A DNA stretch of 45,722 nucleotides from Gammaproteobacteria bacterium (GTDB lineage: Bacteria; Pseudomonadota; Gammaproteobacteria; Steroidobacterales; Steroidobacteraceae), in contig JASHPX010000352.1 of NCBI GenBank assembly GCA_030037905.1, positions 1 through 45,722 on the forward strand, read 5' to 3'. A program made the position numbers and the translations under genes. This document shows, in pieces, positions 29,096 through 38,387 of the stretch. The notes under the pieces are model-generated. The model saw only the letters and a program-made list of their open reading frames with translations. It was not told the DNA's origin and ran no database searches. Position 1 is the stretch's first letter; the number at the start of each line of letters is the position of its first letter.

Positions 29096-29749
29096 AAGGC
29101 CGCGTATCAGGTGTTCCTGGATCAGCTTCTCGACCGCGCGCGTTTGTTCTGCGCTCAGATCCACGAACTCCATACCGTACTGGCACGCCGACCCATTTGT
29201 CGTGCCGCTATCGCTGGCGCGGGTGCTACGCACGATCACCCCCAGGCGAATCTCCGCCTCACCGGTTGATGCCGCCGGCAGTGCCAGGGTCAATGAGTCC
29301 TTGACCGTGGCAAATTCCGTTTTTGCGAGCACGCAGGTTCCCGAGGCACTGATATCCATCACGGTCGCGGGCTCGCGTGTCTCCCCCTCCTGCGTCTTCT
29401 TCAGCAGCGCGCCTTCGCACTGGATCGCGATCCGCGTCGTCTTGCGAACCACCACGGACTCGACTTCCTTCGGGTACGTCAGGTAGACGTGCGGGAACGG
29501 CGCCAGGGCCACTTTTATGATGCGTGTCTGAAATCCGAAAGCCACGCGGCCGGCGAAGCCGCGGCAGACGAAAGCCTCGGCTTCGGCGATGGGGAACGAT
29601 GGGTCCGCATTGCTCGGCAAGGTGACCAGTACCGCCTGATTGGCCAGATAGCCGATCAGCCTCGCATAGACGCGGGACTGATCCAGCCGCAAGAGCTGCA
29701 GCTGAATGACTTGGCCGAATTTGAGCGGTATGTCTTCGAGCGATGCCAT
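29093..29749 (-). CDS. PilZ-domain protein (YcgR-type c-di-GMP receptor)
   Basis: RKTTR (RxxxR) and DISASG (DxSxxG) PilZ motifs with N-terminal YcgR-like region. Confidence 0.85.
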   Translation of the reverse strand: MASLEDIPLKFGQVIQLQLLRLDQSRVYARLIGYLANQAVLVTLPSNADPSFPIAEAEAFVCRGFAGRVAFGFQTRIIKVALAPFPHVYLTYPKEVESVVVRKTTRIAIQCEGALLKKTQEGETREPATVMDISASGTCVLAKTEFATVKDSLTLALPAASTGEAEIRLGVIVRSTRASDSGTTNGSACQYGMEFVDLSAEQTRAVEKLIQEHLIRGL

Positions 29750-30186
29750 GGATTCGATCTCTCGGACGCCGGCCCTGGGGCCCGGTAGCTGATGAGGTCG
29801 CCCCTCATTCTATGAGCCTGGCAGTGCTGATTAACGTGACTCATGTCCGAAGAACTTCGCGGTAGCCGCCACGCATGTCCCCCGTGCAACGGATGGAGCC
29901 ACGACTGGAGCACAGTTCCCGCGGCGCGCGGGCCACGTCCCCCGCCCTGCACCCCTCGACCGGCGACGTGCCTTCGACCGCCGGCGCGTCGCCCAGCTCC
30001 GCCCTCCCTCGTCGTCGCGGCGTCCTTATTTAATAAAACAGTATGGTATTATTGTTTTACAGAAAACACGTGCTACCATGCCGGCCACGAGCATCTCGTC
30101 TTCACGACATCTACTGGAACCCCGGCACCCACACACGTCATGGAACTGGGACGCGAAGCGGACCTGGAACGTAAGGACTTCATCTG

Positions 30187-30423
30187 ATGCCCATCATCGT
30201 ACGACTGGACGTCATGCTCGCCAGGCGCAAGGTGCATTCCAACGTGCTGGCTGCCGCCATCGGAATCACCGAGTCGAACCTGTCACTGCTCAAGTCCGGC
30301 AAGGTACGCGGCGTGCGCTTCTCCACGCTCGAGGCCATTTGCCGGTTTCTCGACTGCCAGCCGGGCGACCTGCTCGAGTACGAGCCGGAAGCGAAGAAGC
30401 CGCGGCTGCGACGCAGCGCGTGA
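30187..30423 (+). CDS. XRE-family HTH regulator (YozG-like)
   Basis: LARRKVHSNVLAAAIGITESNLSLLKSGKVRGVRFSTLEAICRFLDCQPGDLLEY. Confidence 0.88.
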   Translation: MPIIVRLDVMLARRKVHSNVLAAAIGITESNLSLLKSGKVRGVRFSTLEAICRFLDCQPGDLLEYEPEAKKPRLRRSA

Positions 30424-30471
30424 GCAGGTAGCCCGTGTCCCGGAAAATGTCCCCACGCCCCACGACCCCGC

Positions 30472-30909
30472 TCAACCGAGCGCGAGCGGGTTACGAGTCG
30501 CGAGCGCTCCGAAACGGCTGAAATCCCGGTCAACGGTGAACAACTCCCGTACATTCGAGTAGATACAAAGCGCAGCGATCCGCGCATCGTGGATATGCGG
30601 ACCCGTGACCTTCGTCTTCGCCAGCAGCTGCGCCAGTGTCATCCAATACCCGTCTCCTTCCGCCAGTAGTACCACGCTCGGTGACTCCAGCCACGCCTGA
30701 ACTTGCTCGATGGCTCTGGTGAGAGGGCTCGGAGGCGCGTAGATGCGCTGGTGAGTCACGATCGCCAGAAATTCGTGAATGCATGGCCACGGCACAGCCC
30801 ACGTGCCCGCTCCTTCGGCCAACTCGCGCATACACTGCGCGGCGCGCTCGTGCCACGGGCTATCGCGACGATGGGCGTACACCAGGATATTCGTATCGAC
30901 CGCGATCAA
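30472..30909 (-). CDS. PIN-domain (VapC-like) toxin
   Basis: MIAVDTNILVYAHRRDSPWHERA...VTGPHIHDARIAALC...LFTVDRDFSRF. Confidence 0.9.
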   Translation of the reverse strand: MIAVDTNILVYAHRRDSPWHERAAQCMRELAEGAGTWAVPWPCIHEFLAIVTHQRIYAPPSPLTRAIEQVQAWLESPSVVLLAEGDGYWMTLAQLLAKTKVTGPHIHDARIAALCIYSNVRELFTVDRDFSRFGALATRNPLALG

Positions 30910-31151
30910 CCGCCGTGTCCCTCGTAACTCAACGCACGCAGTTGATCCCAGGACAGCCCGGCGGCCTCCGGTCGTAGCCCCTGTCCCGAAAACGAGGCGT
31001 CGCGCAACCTGAAGCGACGCACGACCTTGCGCTCGGCAAGCGCGAGCTTGAGCCCCCGTTCCACCAGCTCGCGGATCGTCAAGTTCTCCTTGCGTGCCAC
31101 GGCCTTCGCTTCTTTGAGGAGTGGGTCTGCTATATCGAGAGTGGTCTTCAT
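30906..31151 (-). CDS. VapB-like antitoxin
   Basis: MKTTLDIADPLLKEAKAVARKENLTIRELVERGL; ATGA overlap with the toxin. Confidence 0.88.
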   Translation of the reverse strand: MKTTLDIADPLLKEAKAVARKENLTIRELVERGLKLALAERKVVRRFRLRDASFSGQGLRPEAAGLSWDQLRALSYEGHGG

Positions 31152-31170
31152 ATGTGGAGCAATTCTAGTG

Positions 31171-31188
31171 GATATGGGTACCCATATC
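31171..31188. promoter_or_regulatory. Perfect 18-bp palindrome GATATGGGTACCCATATC, putative VapB operator
   Basis: 20 bp upstream of the antitoxin start. Confidence 0.8.
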
Positions 31189-31279
31189 AATCGTCGTCGG
31201 TCCTCGTGTCGTTCGTGCCTGTCTCGTTGGTCCTGCCCGGACGCCTCGCGATCACGCGGGCACGCGAACGAGGCCGGAC

Positions 31280-31354
31280 CCATGAGGGGGCATGGGGGCA
31301 TGTGGCGTGTTACATCTGACGTAACACGCCACATGCCCCCATGCCCCCTCGTGG
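31280..31354. terminator. Long palindrome (about 37-bp arms) with core TACATCTGACGTA
   Basis: 31280-31316 pairs with 31318-31354 with about 2 mismatches; just downstream of a serine hydrolase stop. Confidence 0.85.
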
Positions 31355-31363
31355 CAGAGGCCC

Positions 31364-32590
31364 TCAGTCGTCGATCGCCTGATAGACCAGCGTGCGAAAG
31401 TCCGCGTTGATCCCGGCGATGGTCGGCGCGAAGCTCAGGCGCTGCACCATGAGAATCGCCGTCAGATCCTCGCTCGGATCCGAGTACCAGGAGCTACCGT
31501 AGACCCCATCCCAGCCAAAGCCTCCCGGGCTCATCCACGGGCTGTCGCGGCGCGTAACCACCGCGAGGCCGAAGCCCCAGCCGCGGCTGTCCCAGAACCC
31601 CGGGAAGAACCCCGGGCTCAGCGCCTTCTGCTGCGCGGTCAGCTGATCGGTGATCATCGCCTGCACCGTCGGCCGTGCGAGGATGCGTCGCGTCCCGAAG
31701 CGCCCGTGCTCGAGCATCATGCGCGCGAAGGCCGCGTAATCGTCCATTGTAGAGACCAGGCCGCTGCCACCGCTCGCAAAGGGCGGCGGGCGACTCCACT
31801 GACTGTCGCGCGCATCGTCGAACAGCCGCGGCGGATGACCCGGCCCTCCGTCCTGGTAGCAGCTGGCGAAGCGCTCGAGCTTCGCGGCCGGGACCCAGAA
31901 ACCGGTGTCACGCATGCCGAGCGGCTCGAACAGCCGCTCGCGCAGCAAGTCCTCGAACGACTGTCCCGCCAGCCGCGCAATGAGCACGCCGAGCACCTCC
32001 GAGCCCATGTGATATACCCAGCGCTCGCCGGGCTGATACATCAGCGGCAGGCTCCCCAGGCGCCGCAGCCACTCGTCGGGAGTGTGCGGCGGCCAGGGCT
32101 TGCGACCCCAGAGCTGCAGCTGTGTGATCGCGCGCTGGATCGGGTAGCGGTCGGGTGGCTCCAGCAGCATGCCGAACCCCAGGCGCAGGGTCAGCAGATC
32201 GCGCAGCGTCAGGGCGCGCTCGGCGGGCACGGTATCCTCGAGCGCTGCGTCGATGCGCCGGAGCACGCGCCGCGCCGCGAGCTCCGGCAACCAGGGGTCG
32301 AGGGGCTCGTCGAGTCCGATCCTGCCCTCCTCCACCAGCATCATGGCAGCGGCGGCCGTGACCGGCTTGGTCATGGAGGCAATGCGAAACAGGGTATCGC
32401 GCTGTATCGGATCGCGCCGCTCGCGATCCTGCCAGCCGAGGGTCTCGACGTGCGTCGCGCCGCGCCGGTTGATGAGCGCGGCCACGCCGACCACCTCGCC
32501 GCGTTCCACGTAGCGCTCGAGTCCGGCGCGCAGCCGTGCAAGCCGCGCCTCGGACAACCCTGCCGCGCTCAGTGCAGTCTGCCCTGCCAT
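31364..32590 (-). CDS. Serine hydrolase (beta-lactamase class C family)
   Basis: RIASMTKPVTAAAAMMLVEEG; YHMGSEVLG; start MAGQTALSAAG. Confidence 0.9.
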   Translation of the reverse strand: MAGQTALSAAGLSEARLARLRAGLERYVERGEVVGVAALINRRGATHVETLGWQDRERRDPIQRDTLFRIASMTKPVTAAAAMMLVEEGRIGLDEPLDPWLPELAARRVLRRIDAALEDTVPAERALTLRDLLTLRLGFGMLLEPPDRYPIQRAITQLQLWGRKPWPPHTPDEWLRRLGSLPLMYQPGERWVYHMGSEVLGVLIARLAGQSFEDLLRERLFEPLGMRDTGFWVPAAKLERFASCYQDGGPGHPPRLFDDARDSQWSRPPPFASGGSGLVSTMDDYAAFARMMLEHGRFGTRRILARPTVQAMITDQLTAQQKALSPGFFPGFWDSRGWGFGLAVVTRRDSPWMSPGGFGWDGVYGSSWYSDPSEDLTAILMVQRLSFAPTIAGINADFRTLVYQAIDD

Positions 32591-34473
32591 CTCTGCCTCT
32601 CCTGCGCTGCCGCGGCCGCTGCCGCCTCCCTCGGTGGCGCCGCATCGGCCAGGAAGCCTCCGGACTGCCGCCGCCAAAGCTGTGCGTACAACCCTCCGGC
32701 CACGAGCAGCTGCGCGTGCGTGCCCATCTCGCAGATGCGCCCGCGGTTCAGGACGATGAGCCGATCCATGCGTGCGATCGTCGACAGCCGGTGCGCGATC
32801 GCGATCACCGTCCGGCCCTGCATGAGTGCGTCGAGCTGTCCCTGGATCGCCGCTTCGGCCTCCGAATCCAGCGCCGAGGTGGCCTCATCGAGCACCAGGA
32901 TCGGCGCGTTCTTCAGCACCACGCGTGCGATGGCGATGCGCTGGCGCTGTCCGCCGGAGAGCTTCACACCACGCTCACCGACATGCGCCTCATAGCCGCA
33001 GCGGCCGAGCCAGTCCTCCAGGCCCAGGATGAATTCATGCGCCTCGGCACGCCGCGCCGCCTCCTCGATCATGTCCTGGCTCGCATCGGGCCGGCCGTAA
33101 CGTATGTTGTCACGCACTGATCGGTGCAGCAGCGCCGTGTCCTGCGTGACCATCGCGATCTGCCGGCGCAGATTCTCCTGCAGGACCGTGGCGATATCCT
33201 GTCCATCGATGAGGATGCGCCCGCGCGCCGGCTCGTGGAAGCGCAGCAGCAGATTCACCAGCGTCGATTTGCCCGCGCCGGACGGCCCGACGATTCCAAC
33301 GCGCTCGCCTGGCGCGATGGCCAGATCGATGCCGTGCAATACCGGCACGCGCCGGTCGCGGCCATAGTCGAAGTGAATGTCCTCGAAGCGGATCGCTCCC
33401 TGCGGTACGGCCAGCGCCACTGCACCCGGCGCGTCGGGCATCTGCCGCGTGACCGCTATCGAGCGCATGCCATCCTGCACGACGCCGACGTTCTCGAAGA
33501 TGCTGGTGACGTTCGCGGCGACCCAGCCCGCCATGTTGGCGATCTGCCAGGCCATCGGCAGCGCGGTCGCGACCGCGCCCACGGCGATGTGACCTGCGCG
33601 ATACAGCAGCACTGCGACCGCGCCGGTGGCCACGACCAGCGCGGCGTTCAGCACCGCCAGCAGCATCGTGAAGCCGGTGGCCAGCCGCGTCTGATTGCGA
33701 AACGCGCCGGTATGCTGATCGACCGCCTCGCGCACGAATGCGTCCTCGTCCTGGGCGCGCGCGAACAGCTTCACGGTGAGGATGTTGGTGTAGCTGTCCA
33801 CGACTCGCCCGGTGAGCGCCGAGCGCGCCTCGGAGATCGCGCGCGAGCGCTCGCGCAGCCGCGGCACGAACGCGACCAGCAGCAGTGCGTACACGCCGAA
33901 CCAGCCGAGGATCGGCAGTGCCAGCTGCCAGCTCATCGCCGAGAGCAGCGCGACGCTGCTGCCCCCGTAGACGATGATGTACCAGACGGCGTTGGTGGCG
34001 GACACCATGCTCTCGCGTAGCGCCGGCCCCGTCTGCATCACACGGTTGGCGATGCGTCCCGCGAAATCATTCTGAAAGAAGGTCCAGCTCTGGCGCACCA
34101 CGTGCCAGTGGCTCTGCCAGCGGATCATGTTGGTGACGCCGGGATTGATGATCTGGTTGGTGACCAGGTACTGCGCAAACAGCGCCAGCGGCCGGCCGAC
34201 CAGGAACACCAATGCCATCGCCAGAAGCTGCGTACCCGCGGCCGCCAGCAACTGTGCCGGGCGATAGGCGGACACCAGCGTCACCACTCGCCCGATGAAC
34301 AGCGGAATGGTGACATCCAGCGCCGCGACCGCAAGTCCGGTGGCGAACAGCGCGACGATCAGTCCACGGATCTGGCGCAGGTAGTGTGCGTAGAACGCAC
34401 CGAGTCCGTGGCTCGGCGGCTCGGAAGGCGTGCGCGCGGTGGGCTCGAACAGCCCTTCGACCCACCTCAGCAT
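32569..34473 (-). CDS. ABC transporter, fused permease/ATPase
   Basis: Walker A GPSGAGKST, LSGGQRQRIAIARV, LVLDEATSALD. Confidence 0.93.
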   Translation of the reverse strand: MLRWVEGLFEPTARTPSEPPSHGLGAFYAHYLRQIRGLIVALFATGLAVAALDVTIPLFIGRVVTLVSAYRPAQLLAAAGTQLLAMALVFLVGRPLALFAQYLVTNQIINPGVTNMIRWQSHWHVVRQSWTFFQNDFAGRIANRVMQTGPALRESMVSATNAVWYIIVYGGSSVALLSAMSWQLALPILGWFGVYALLLVAFVPRLRERSRAISEARSALTGRVVDSYTNILTVKLFARAQDEDAFVREAVDQHTGAFRNQTRLATGFTMLLAVLNAALVVATGAVAVLLYRAGHIAVGAVATALPMAWQIANMAGWVAANVTSIFENVGVVQDGMRSIAVTRQMPDAPGAVALAVPQGAIRFEDIHFDYGRDRRVPVLHGIDLAIAPGERVGIVGPSGAGKSTLVNLLLRFHEPARGRILIDGQDIATVLQENLRRQIAMVTQDTALLHRSVRDNIRYGRPDASQDMIEEAARRAEAHEFILGLEDWLGRCGYEAHVGERGVKLSGGQRQRIAIARVVLKNAPILVLDEATSALDSEAEAAIQGQLDALMQGRTVIAIAHRLSTIARMDRLIVLNRGRICEMGTHAQLLVAGGLYAQLWRRQSGGFLADAAPPREAAAAAAAQERQRWQGRLH

Positions 34474-34597
34474 GCCGCGCAGGCGAGGATGCGGCTTCGG
34501 CCGCAGTGGCGATGGAAAATCAACGCAGTAAGCGCAATGGACGGCAACCGAGACCTGAGTGAATGCAGCTTAGCAGAAGGCAGGCGCAGCCGCGCGC

Positions 34598-34634
34598 CGT
34601 TATTCACCGGCGTTATTCACCGGCGTTATTTATG
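34598..34634. repeat. 13-bp tandem repeat CGTTATTCACCGG (2.7 copies) over the stop of the AI-2E family gene
   Basis: 34598-34610, 34611-34623, partial from 34624. Confidence 0.85.
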
Positions 34635-35804
34635 TTCGCGGCGCAGCGCGATCGAGGCGCTGACCTGCTTCGGGTGGTAGCGTGACAGATCGTTCGGACT
34701 CAAGAATTCCTGCAGCGGTCCTCCGCCTCGCCAGTGCCCCGCGACGACCTTGAGCGTCACGAGCGTGGGAATGGCGATGACGATGCCGGCGATGCCCCAG
34801 AACCAGCCGCCAAACCACAGGGCGAGGAACACGATGATGGGATTGAGCTCCAGGCGCCGCCCGACCACCAGCGGCTGCACGATCTGGCCCTCGATCGTCG
34901 CCAGTGCAACGTAGCAGCCGGCAACCGCGAGCACACGACCGATCGTGTCGAATGACACAAATGCCACGACGGTCAGCAGCAACAACGTCGTCGCCGACCC
35001 GACGTAGGGCACGAAATTGAAGAGCGCCGCGACCGCTCCCCATAGCAGCGGGTTGGGCATGCCCAGCAGCTTGGTGACCCCGGCGGTCGCGAGCCCCAGG
35101 CCGAGATTGATCAGCGCGATGCTGCCATAGTAGCGGCCGACCTCGTGTCGTACTGCCTCGATGACCTTGAGCATGCGCGCCGACTGCACGTCGCTCGCCA
35201 GCGCCCCGCCCATGCGCGCGAACATCGGCGGCCCGCCGGCCAGCAGGAATATGGTGACGATCACGACGGTCACGAACGCCACCAGAGCGGTGCGGGTGAC
35301 GCTGAGCAGCGTCAGGGCATCTGATCCGGACACCGGCGACACGGGTGCCGGCGCCGCAGCGGGCGCGGCGGGACGTGCCTCCCGGGGCGCTGCGCGCTCG
35401 TTGTTCGTGCGCGGCTGTGCGATCTGACCCGCCCGGTCGGTGAGCAGCTCGACACGCTGCACGAGACGCGACACCGGGCGCAGCTTGCGCTCGATCGTAT
35501 GCAGCGTTCCCGGGGCCGAAGCCCACCAAGCCTGGGCGGGCGTCCAGATCAGGTTGACCGAACCGCCCACCAGGCCCACGAATATCAGCAGGATGAGGAT
35601 GGCCGCCGCACCACGGGGTACCCCTCGACGGTGCAGTGCCTCGACGGGAGTGGTGAGCACCAGCCAGAACAGCACGGCCAGGGCCACGGGGATGAAGGCC
35701 GCGTGCCCGAAGTAAAGGACCGCACCCACGGCGATCCACGCGAGCACGCGCAGCGGCATATGACTGGCGCGGCGGCGCTGCACGCGGGCGCGCAGCTCGT
35801 CCAT
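34626..35804 (-). CDS. AI-2E family transporter
   Basis: PVALAVLFWLVLTTPVEALHRRGVPRGAAAILILL...GAVAALFNFVPYVGS...GAWFWG-like GGWFWGIAGIVIAIPTLVTLKVV. Confidence 0.9.
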   Translation of the reverse strand: MDELRARVQRRRASHMPLRVLAWIAVGAVLYFGHAAFIPVALAVLFWLVLTTPVEALHRRGVPRGAAAILILLIFVGLVGGSVNLIWTPAQAWWASAPGTLHTIERKLRPVSRLVQRVELLTDRAGQIAQPRTNNERAAPREARPAAPAAAPAPVSPVSGSDALTLLSVTRTALVAFVTVVIVTIFLLAGGPPMFARMGGALASDVQSARMLKVIEAVRHEVGRYYGSIALINLGLGLATAGVTKLLGMPNPLLWGAVAALFNFVPYVGSATTLLLLTVVAFVSFDTIGRVLAVAGCYVALATIEGQIVQPLVVGRRLELNPIIVFLALWFGGWFWGIAGIVIAIPTLVTLKVVAGHWRGGGPLQEFLSPNDLSRYHPKQVSASIALRREHK

Positions 35805-35890
35805 CACGCGCCCCTTCGCATCACGCGACCCATCCCATCACGCGCCCCGCTCCATCGCGCCGCTCACCATCGCGCGGCTCATCCATCACA
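35802..35890. repeat. About 17-bp degenerate tandem repeats CATCACGCGCCCC over the AI-2E gene start
   Basis: Units near 35802, 35819, 35836, 35853, 35868, 35884. Confidence 0.85.
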
Positions 35891-35971
35891 CCGCCCCAGG
35901 CACATCGTGGCACACTCGACCTGAACGGAGTGTAACGCCCCGGCATCAGCGCGCGCTGCCGGCGTGACGGA

Positions 35972-37177
35972 CTAATCCGACAGTGGCGGTCCCTCGTCCG
36001 GCGACGCCGAGCCGTTGTCCGGCGAGGCTGGCGGCGGGGCAGGCGGGCCGATGTCGGGCGCATGCAACGCGATGCCGAGCAGCTGGCGCGAGAGGATTTG
36101 CGGGGCCGGGCCGTTGAGATTGGCGAGCACGATCACCGCAAGCTGCGCCGCGGGTACGTAGCTGATGTCGCCGTTGAACCCGTAGATACTGCCACCATGT
36201 GAGTACAGCGCACCGATGCCCGGCAGTGTTCGCACCGCAAGGCCCAACGCATAGTTATTCATGAACGGCGTGGTCATCTGCCGCAGGGAATCCGCCGACA
36301 GCAGCTTGCCGCCGTACAGGGCCTGTTCCCAGCGCAGCAGATCGTGCGTGGTGGAGTACAGGCCACCGGCCGCGTACGGGACACTCATGTCGATGTATTG
36401 TGCATTGATCGGCGAGCCGTCCGGGCCAGGCGTATATCCCTCCGCGCGCTCCGGAATGATCGCGCTGTTGGAGTCATAGCCCGTGTCGCGCATGCCCAGT
36501 GGCTCGAAAATGTTCTCGCGTAGAAACTGCGCGTACGGCTCTCCACTGATCCTTTCGATCAGGTAGCCGAGCAGCGTGTAGCCGGAGTTGCTGTAGCGCC
36601 AGGCCGTACCGGGCTCGAACTGCAGTGGCTGGTCACGGAATCGCGCCACCAGCTGCTCGGGGGTGGCCGGCAGAGCCTTGGTGGCGTCGAAATCCGGCAA
36701 GTCCGAATAGTTTGGAATACCCGAAGTATGGGTCAGCAGATTGAAGATCGTGACATGGCTCCAGGCTGCGGGAGCGTCGGGCAGATACTTCGCGACCGGA
36801 TCGTTGACCCTGAGCTGCCCGCGTTGCTGCAGGAGCAGGATCGCGGCCGCCGTGAACTGCTTGGTAATCGAGCCGAGACGGTACTTGGTGGCGGGCGAGT
36901 CCGGCACCTTCAGCTCCAGATTTGCATCCCCGTAACCGCGGTCGAGCAACACCCGCCCTGCCTGCGCCACCAGCACCGAGCCCATGAAATGCCCCTGCTT
37001 CGCCAGAGTCTCGACGGCGCGCTGCATGCGCGCCACGTCGCCACGCGCGGCGCGGGCGCTCGGCACGACCGCGACGGCGGCCATCAGCAGCAGCGAGACG
37101 CACAGTACGCGGCGGCGCATGGACCGCATGGGCTGCATAGGCCGCATGGGGGGCTTCATGGGCAACGTTGGCGGCAT
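35972..37177 (-). CDS. Serine hydrolase (beta-lactamase/D-Ala-D-Ala carboxypeptidase-like)
   Basis: RLGSITKQFTAAAILLL, YSNSGYTLLGYLIE; signal peptide MRRRVLCVSLLLMAAVAVVPSARA. Confidence 0.9.
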   Translation of the reverse strand: MPPTLPMKPPMRPMQPMRSMRRRVLCVSLLLMAAVAVVPSARAARGDVARMQRAVETLAKQGHFMGSVLVAQAGRVLLDRGYGDANLELKVPDSPATKYRLGSITKQFTAAAILLLQQRGQLRVNDPVAKYLPDAPAAWSHVTIFNLLTHTSGIPNYSDLPDFDATKALPATPEQLVARFRDQPLQFEPGTAWRYSNSGYTLLGYLIERISGEPYAQFLRENIFEPLGMRDTGYDSNSAIIPERAEGYTPGPDGSPINAQYIDMSVPYAAGGLYSTTHDLLRWEQALYGGKLLSADSLRQMTTPFMNNYALGLAVRTLPGIGALYSHGGSIYGFNGDISYVPAAQLAVIVLANLNGPAPQILSRQLLGIALHAPDIGPPAPPPASPDNGSASPDEGPPLSD

Positions 37178-37309
37178 GGGCCGCAGACTCCTTCGCACCT
37201 GCGCGGGTAGATCTGCAACCCTGGCATTCTGCCACGCCGCCGTGGATGAATCTCGTCTCGAGCAAAAGGTGTAGCATCGTGCGCAGAACGTGCGCAGGGG
37301 GAAAGCACC

Positions 37310-37642
37310 ATGCAGTGGTATGACTACCTGATGTGTTTCGTCGGCGGAGCCTTCCTCGCGAACTTCGTGCCGCACTTCACCCGCGGCGTCAGCGGCAGCC
37401 GCTTTCCGACACCGTTCGCAAGTCCCCCAGGGCGCGGGCTGTCGCGCCCGCCGGTCAACGTGCTGTGGGGCATGGTGAATCTGGTCATCGGCTATGTGCT
37501 GCTGCGCTACGGACGATTCTCCGTGCTCAGCTGGCCGACGATGATTCCGGCGCTGGCGGGCGCACTCGTCATGGGTCTGCAGCTCGGCCAGGTGTTCTCG
37601 CGCGTGGATCGCCCGGTCGCGGCGGCCCCCTCACCCTCCTGA
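37310..37642 (+). CDS. Small hypothetical membrane protein
   Basis: Hydrophobic segments; ORF of 110 aa flanked by plausible spacing. Confidence 0.65.
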   Translation: MQWYDYLMCFVGGAFLANFVPHFTRGVSGSRFPTPFASPPGRGLSRPPVNVLWGMVNLVIGYVLLRYGRFSVLSWPTMIPALAGALVMGLQLGQVFSRVDRPVAAAPSPS

Positions 37643-37667
37643 CGTCAGCGCGATTGAAGTCGGCATC

Positions 37668-38387
37668 GTGAGCGACACGCAGTCCCAGTCGCAGGCGGCT
37701 GATCCCGGCAGCGAGCAGGCGCTCACCTGCCTGCGCTCGGTGCTGACCGCCGAGGAGAAACTCGAGGCCTGGGCGATTCAACTGCGTGTCTTCGCACTGC
37801 TGCGCCGGCGATTGATCGTGGGTGCGACCAGCGGCCGGCTGCTGGCCGTGTCCCGGCCCCTCATCGGAGGATTCGATCTGACCGATATCCGCTGGCAGGA
37901 CTTGCGCGAGGTGCACATCCACGTCGGCGTGCTGGCCGCGCGCCTGCAGGTGAGTGCCTTCAGCAGCCCGGACCTCGCTTCGGCTTCCACGCAGCTGCGT
38001 ACGCTGGTATTCGACGGGCTGCGCAAGGAGCAGGCGCAGGCGCTCTATCGCATCTGCCAGGCGAACGATCAGGCCTGGCGCGAGAAGCGCCGCATACGTG
38101 AGCTCGAGGAGCTGCGCGCGCGTGCCGGCGGCATTCAGCTCGGCATCCTGGGCGGCGGCGGCAACGTCACCGGCAGCGGCGCTGCTGGCATCATGCCGGG
38201 TGCCGGAGCCGGCGCGGCCAGCGGGGCCGCAAGCGCGGGCGCGCCAGGCAGCGGTGCTGCAAGCGGCCAGCCCGCCGGTGAGGACGCCACGACACGCCTG
38301 CGCAACGCGCGCTCCATGCTCGAGGCTGGCCTGATCTCGGACGCCGAGTACGAGGCCATCAAGGCGCGCATCATCAACAGCGTCTAG
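37668..38387 (+). CDS. PH-like plus C-terminal SHOCT-domain protein
   Basis: C-terminal TTRLRNARSMLEAGLISDAEYEAIKARIINSV (SHOCT); RRRLIVGATSGRLLAVSRPLIGGFDLTDIRWQDLREVHI (bPH-like); GTG start. Confidence 0.75.
   Translation: MSDTQSQSQAADPGSEQALTCLRSVLTAEEKLEAWAIQLRVFALLRRRLIVGATSGRLLAVSRPLIGGFDLTDIRWQDLREVHIHVGVLAARLQVSAFSSPDLASASTQLRTLVFDGLRKEQAQALYRICQANDQAWREKRRIRELEELRARAGGIQLGILGGGGNVTGSGAAGIMPGAGAGAASGAASAGAPGSGAASGQPAGEDATTRLRNARSMLEAGLISDAEYEAIKARIINSV

Noticed and set aside
30035-30058. AAAACA...TGTTTT near AT-rich region as a second dif-like site
   Set aside because: No match to the XerC/XerD arms; more likely an XRE operator or promoter.
30181-30189. CATCTGATG before the XRE gene as a third hairpin-core copy
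   Set aside because: Lacks the outer TA/TA bases and any flanking inverted repeat.
31706-34020. Several long + strand ORFs opposite the serine hydrolase, ABC and AI-2E family genes
   Set aside because: Low-complexity Arg/Ala/His-rich shadows typical of high-GC DNA; the minus-strand frames have clear domain motifs.
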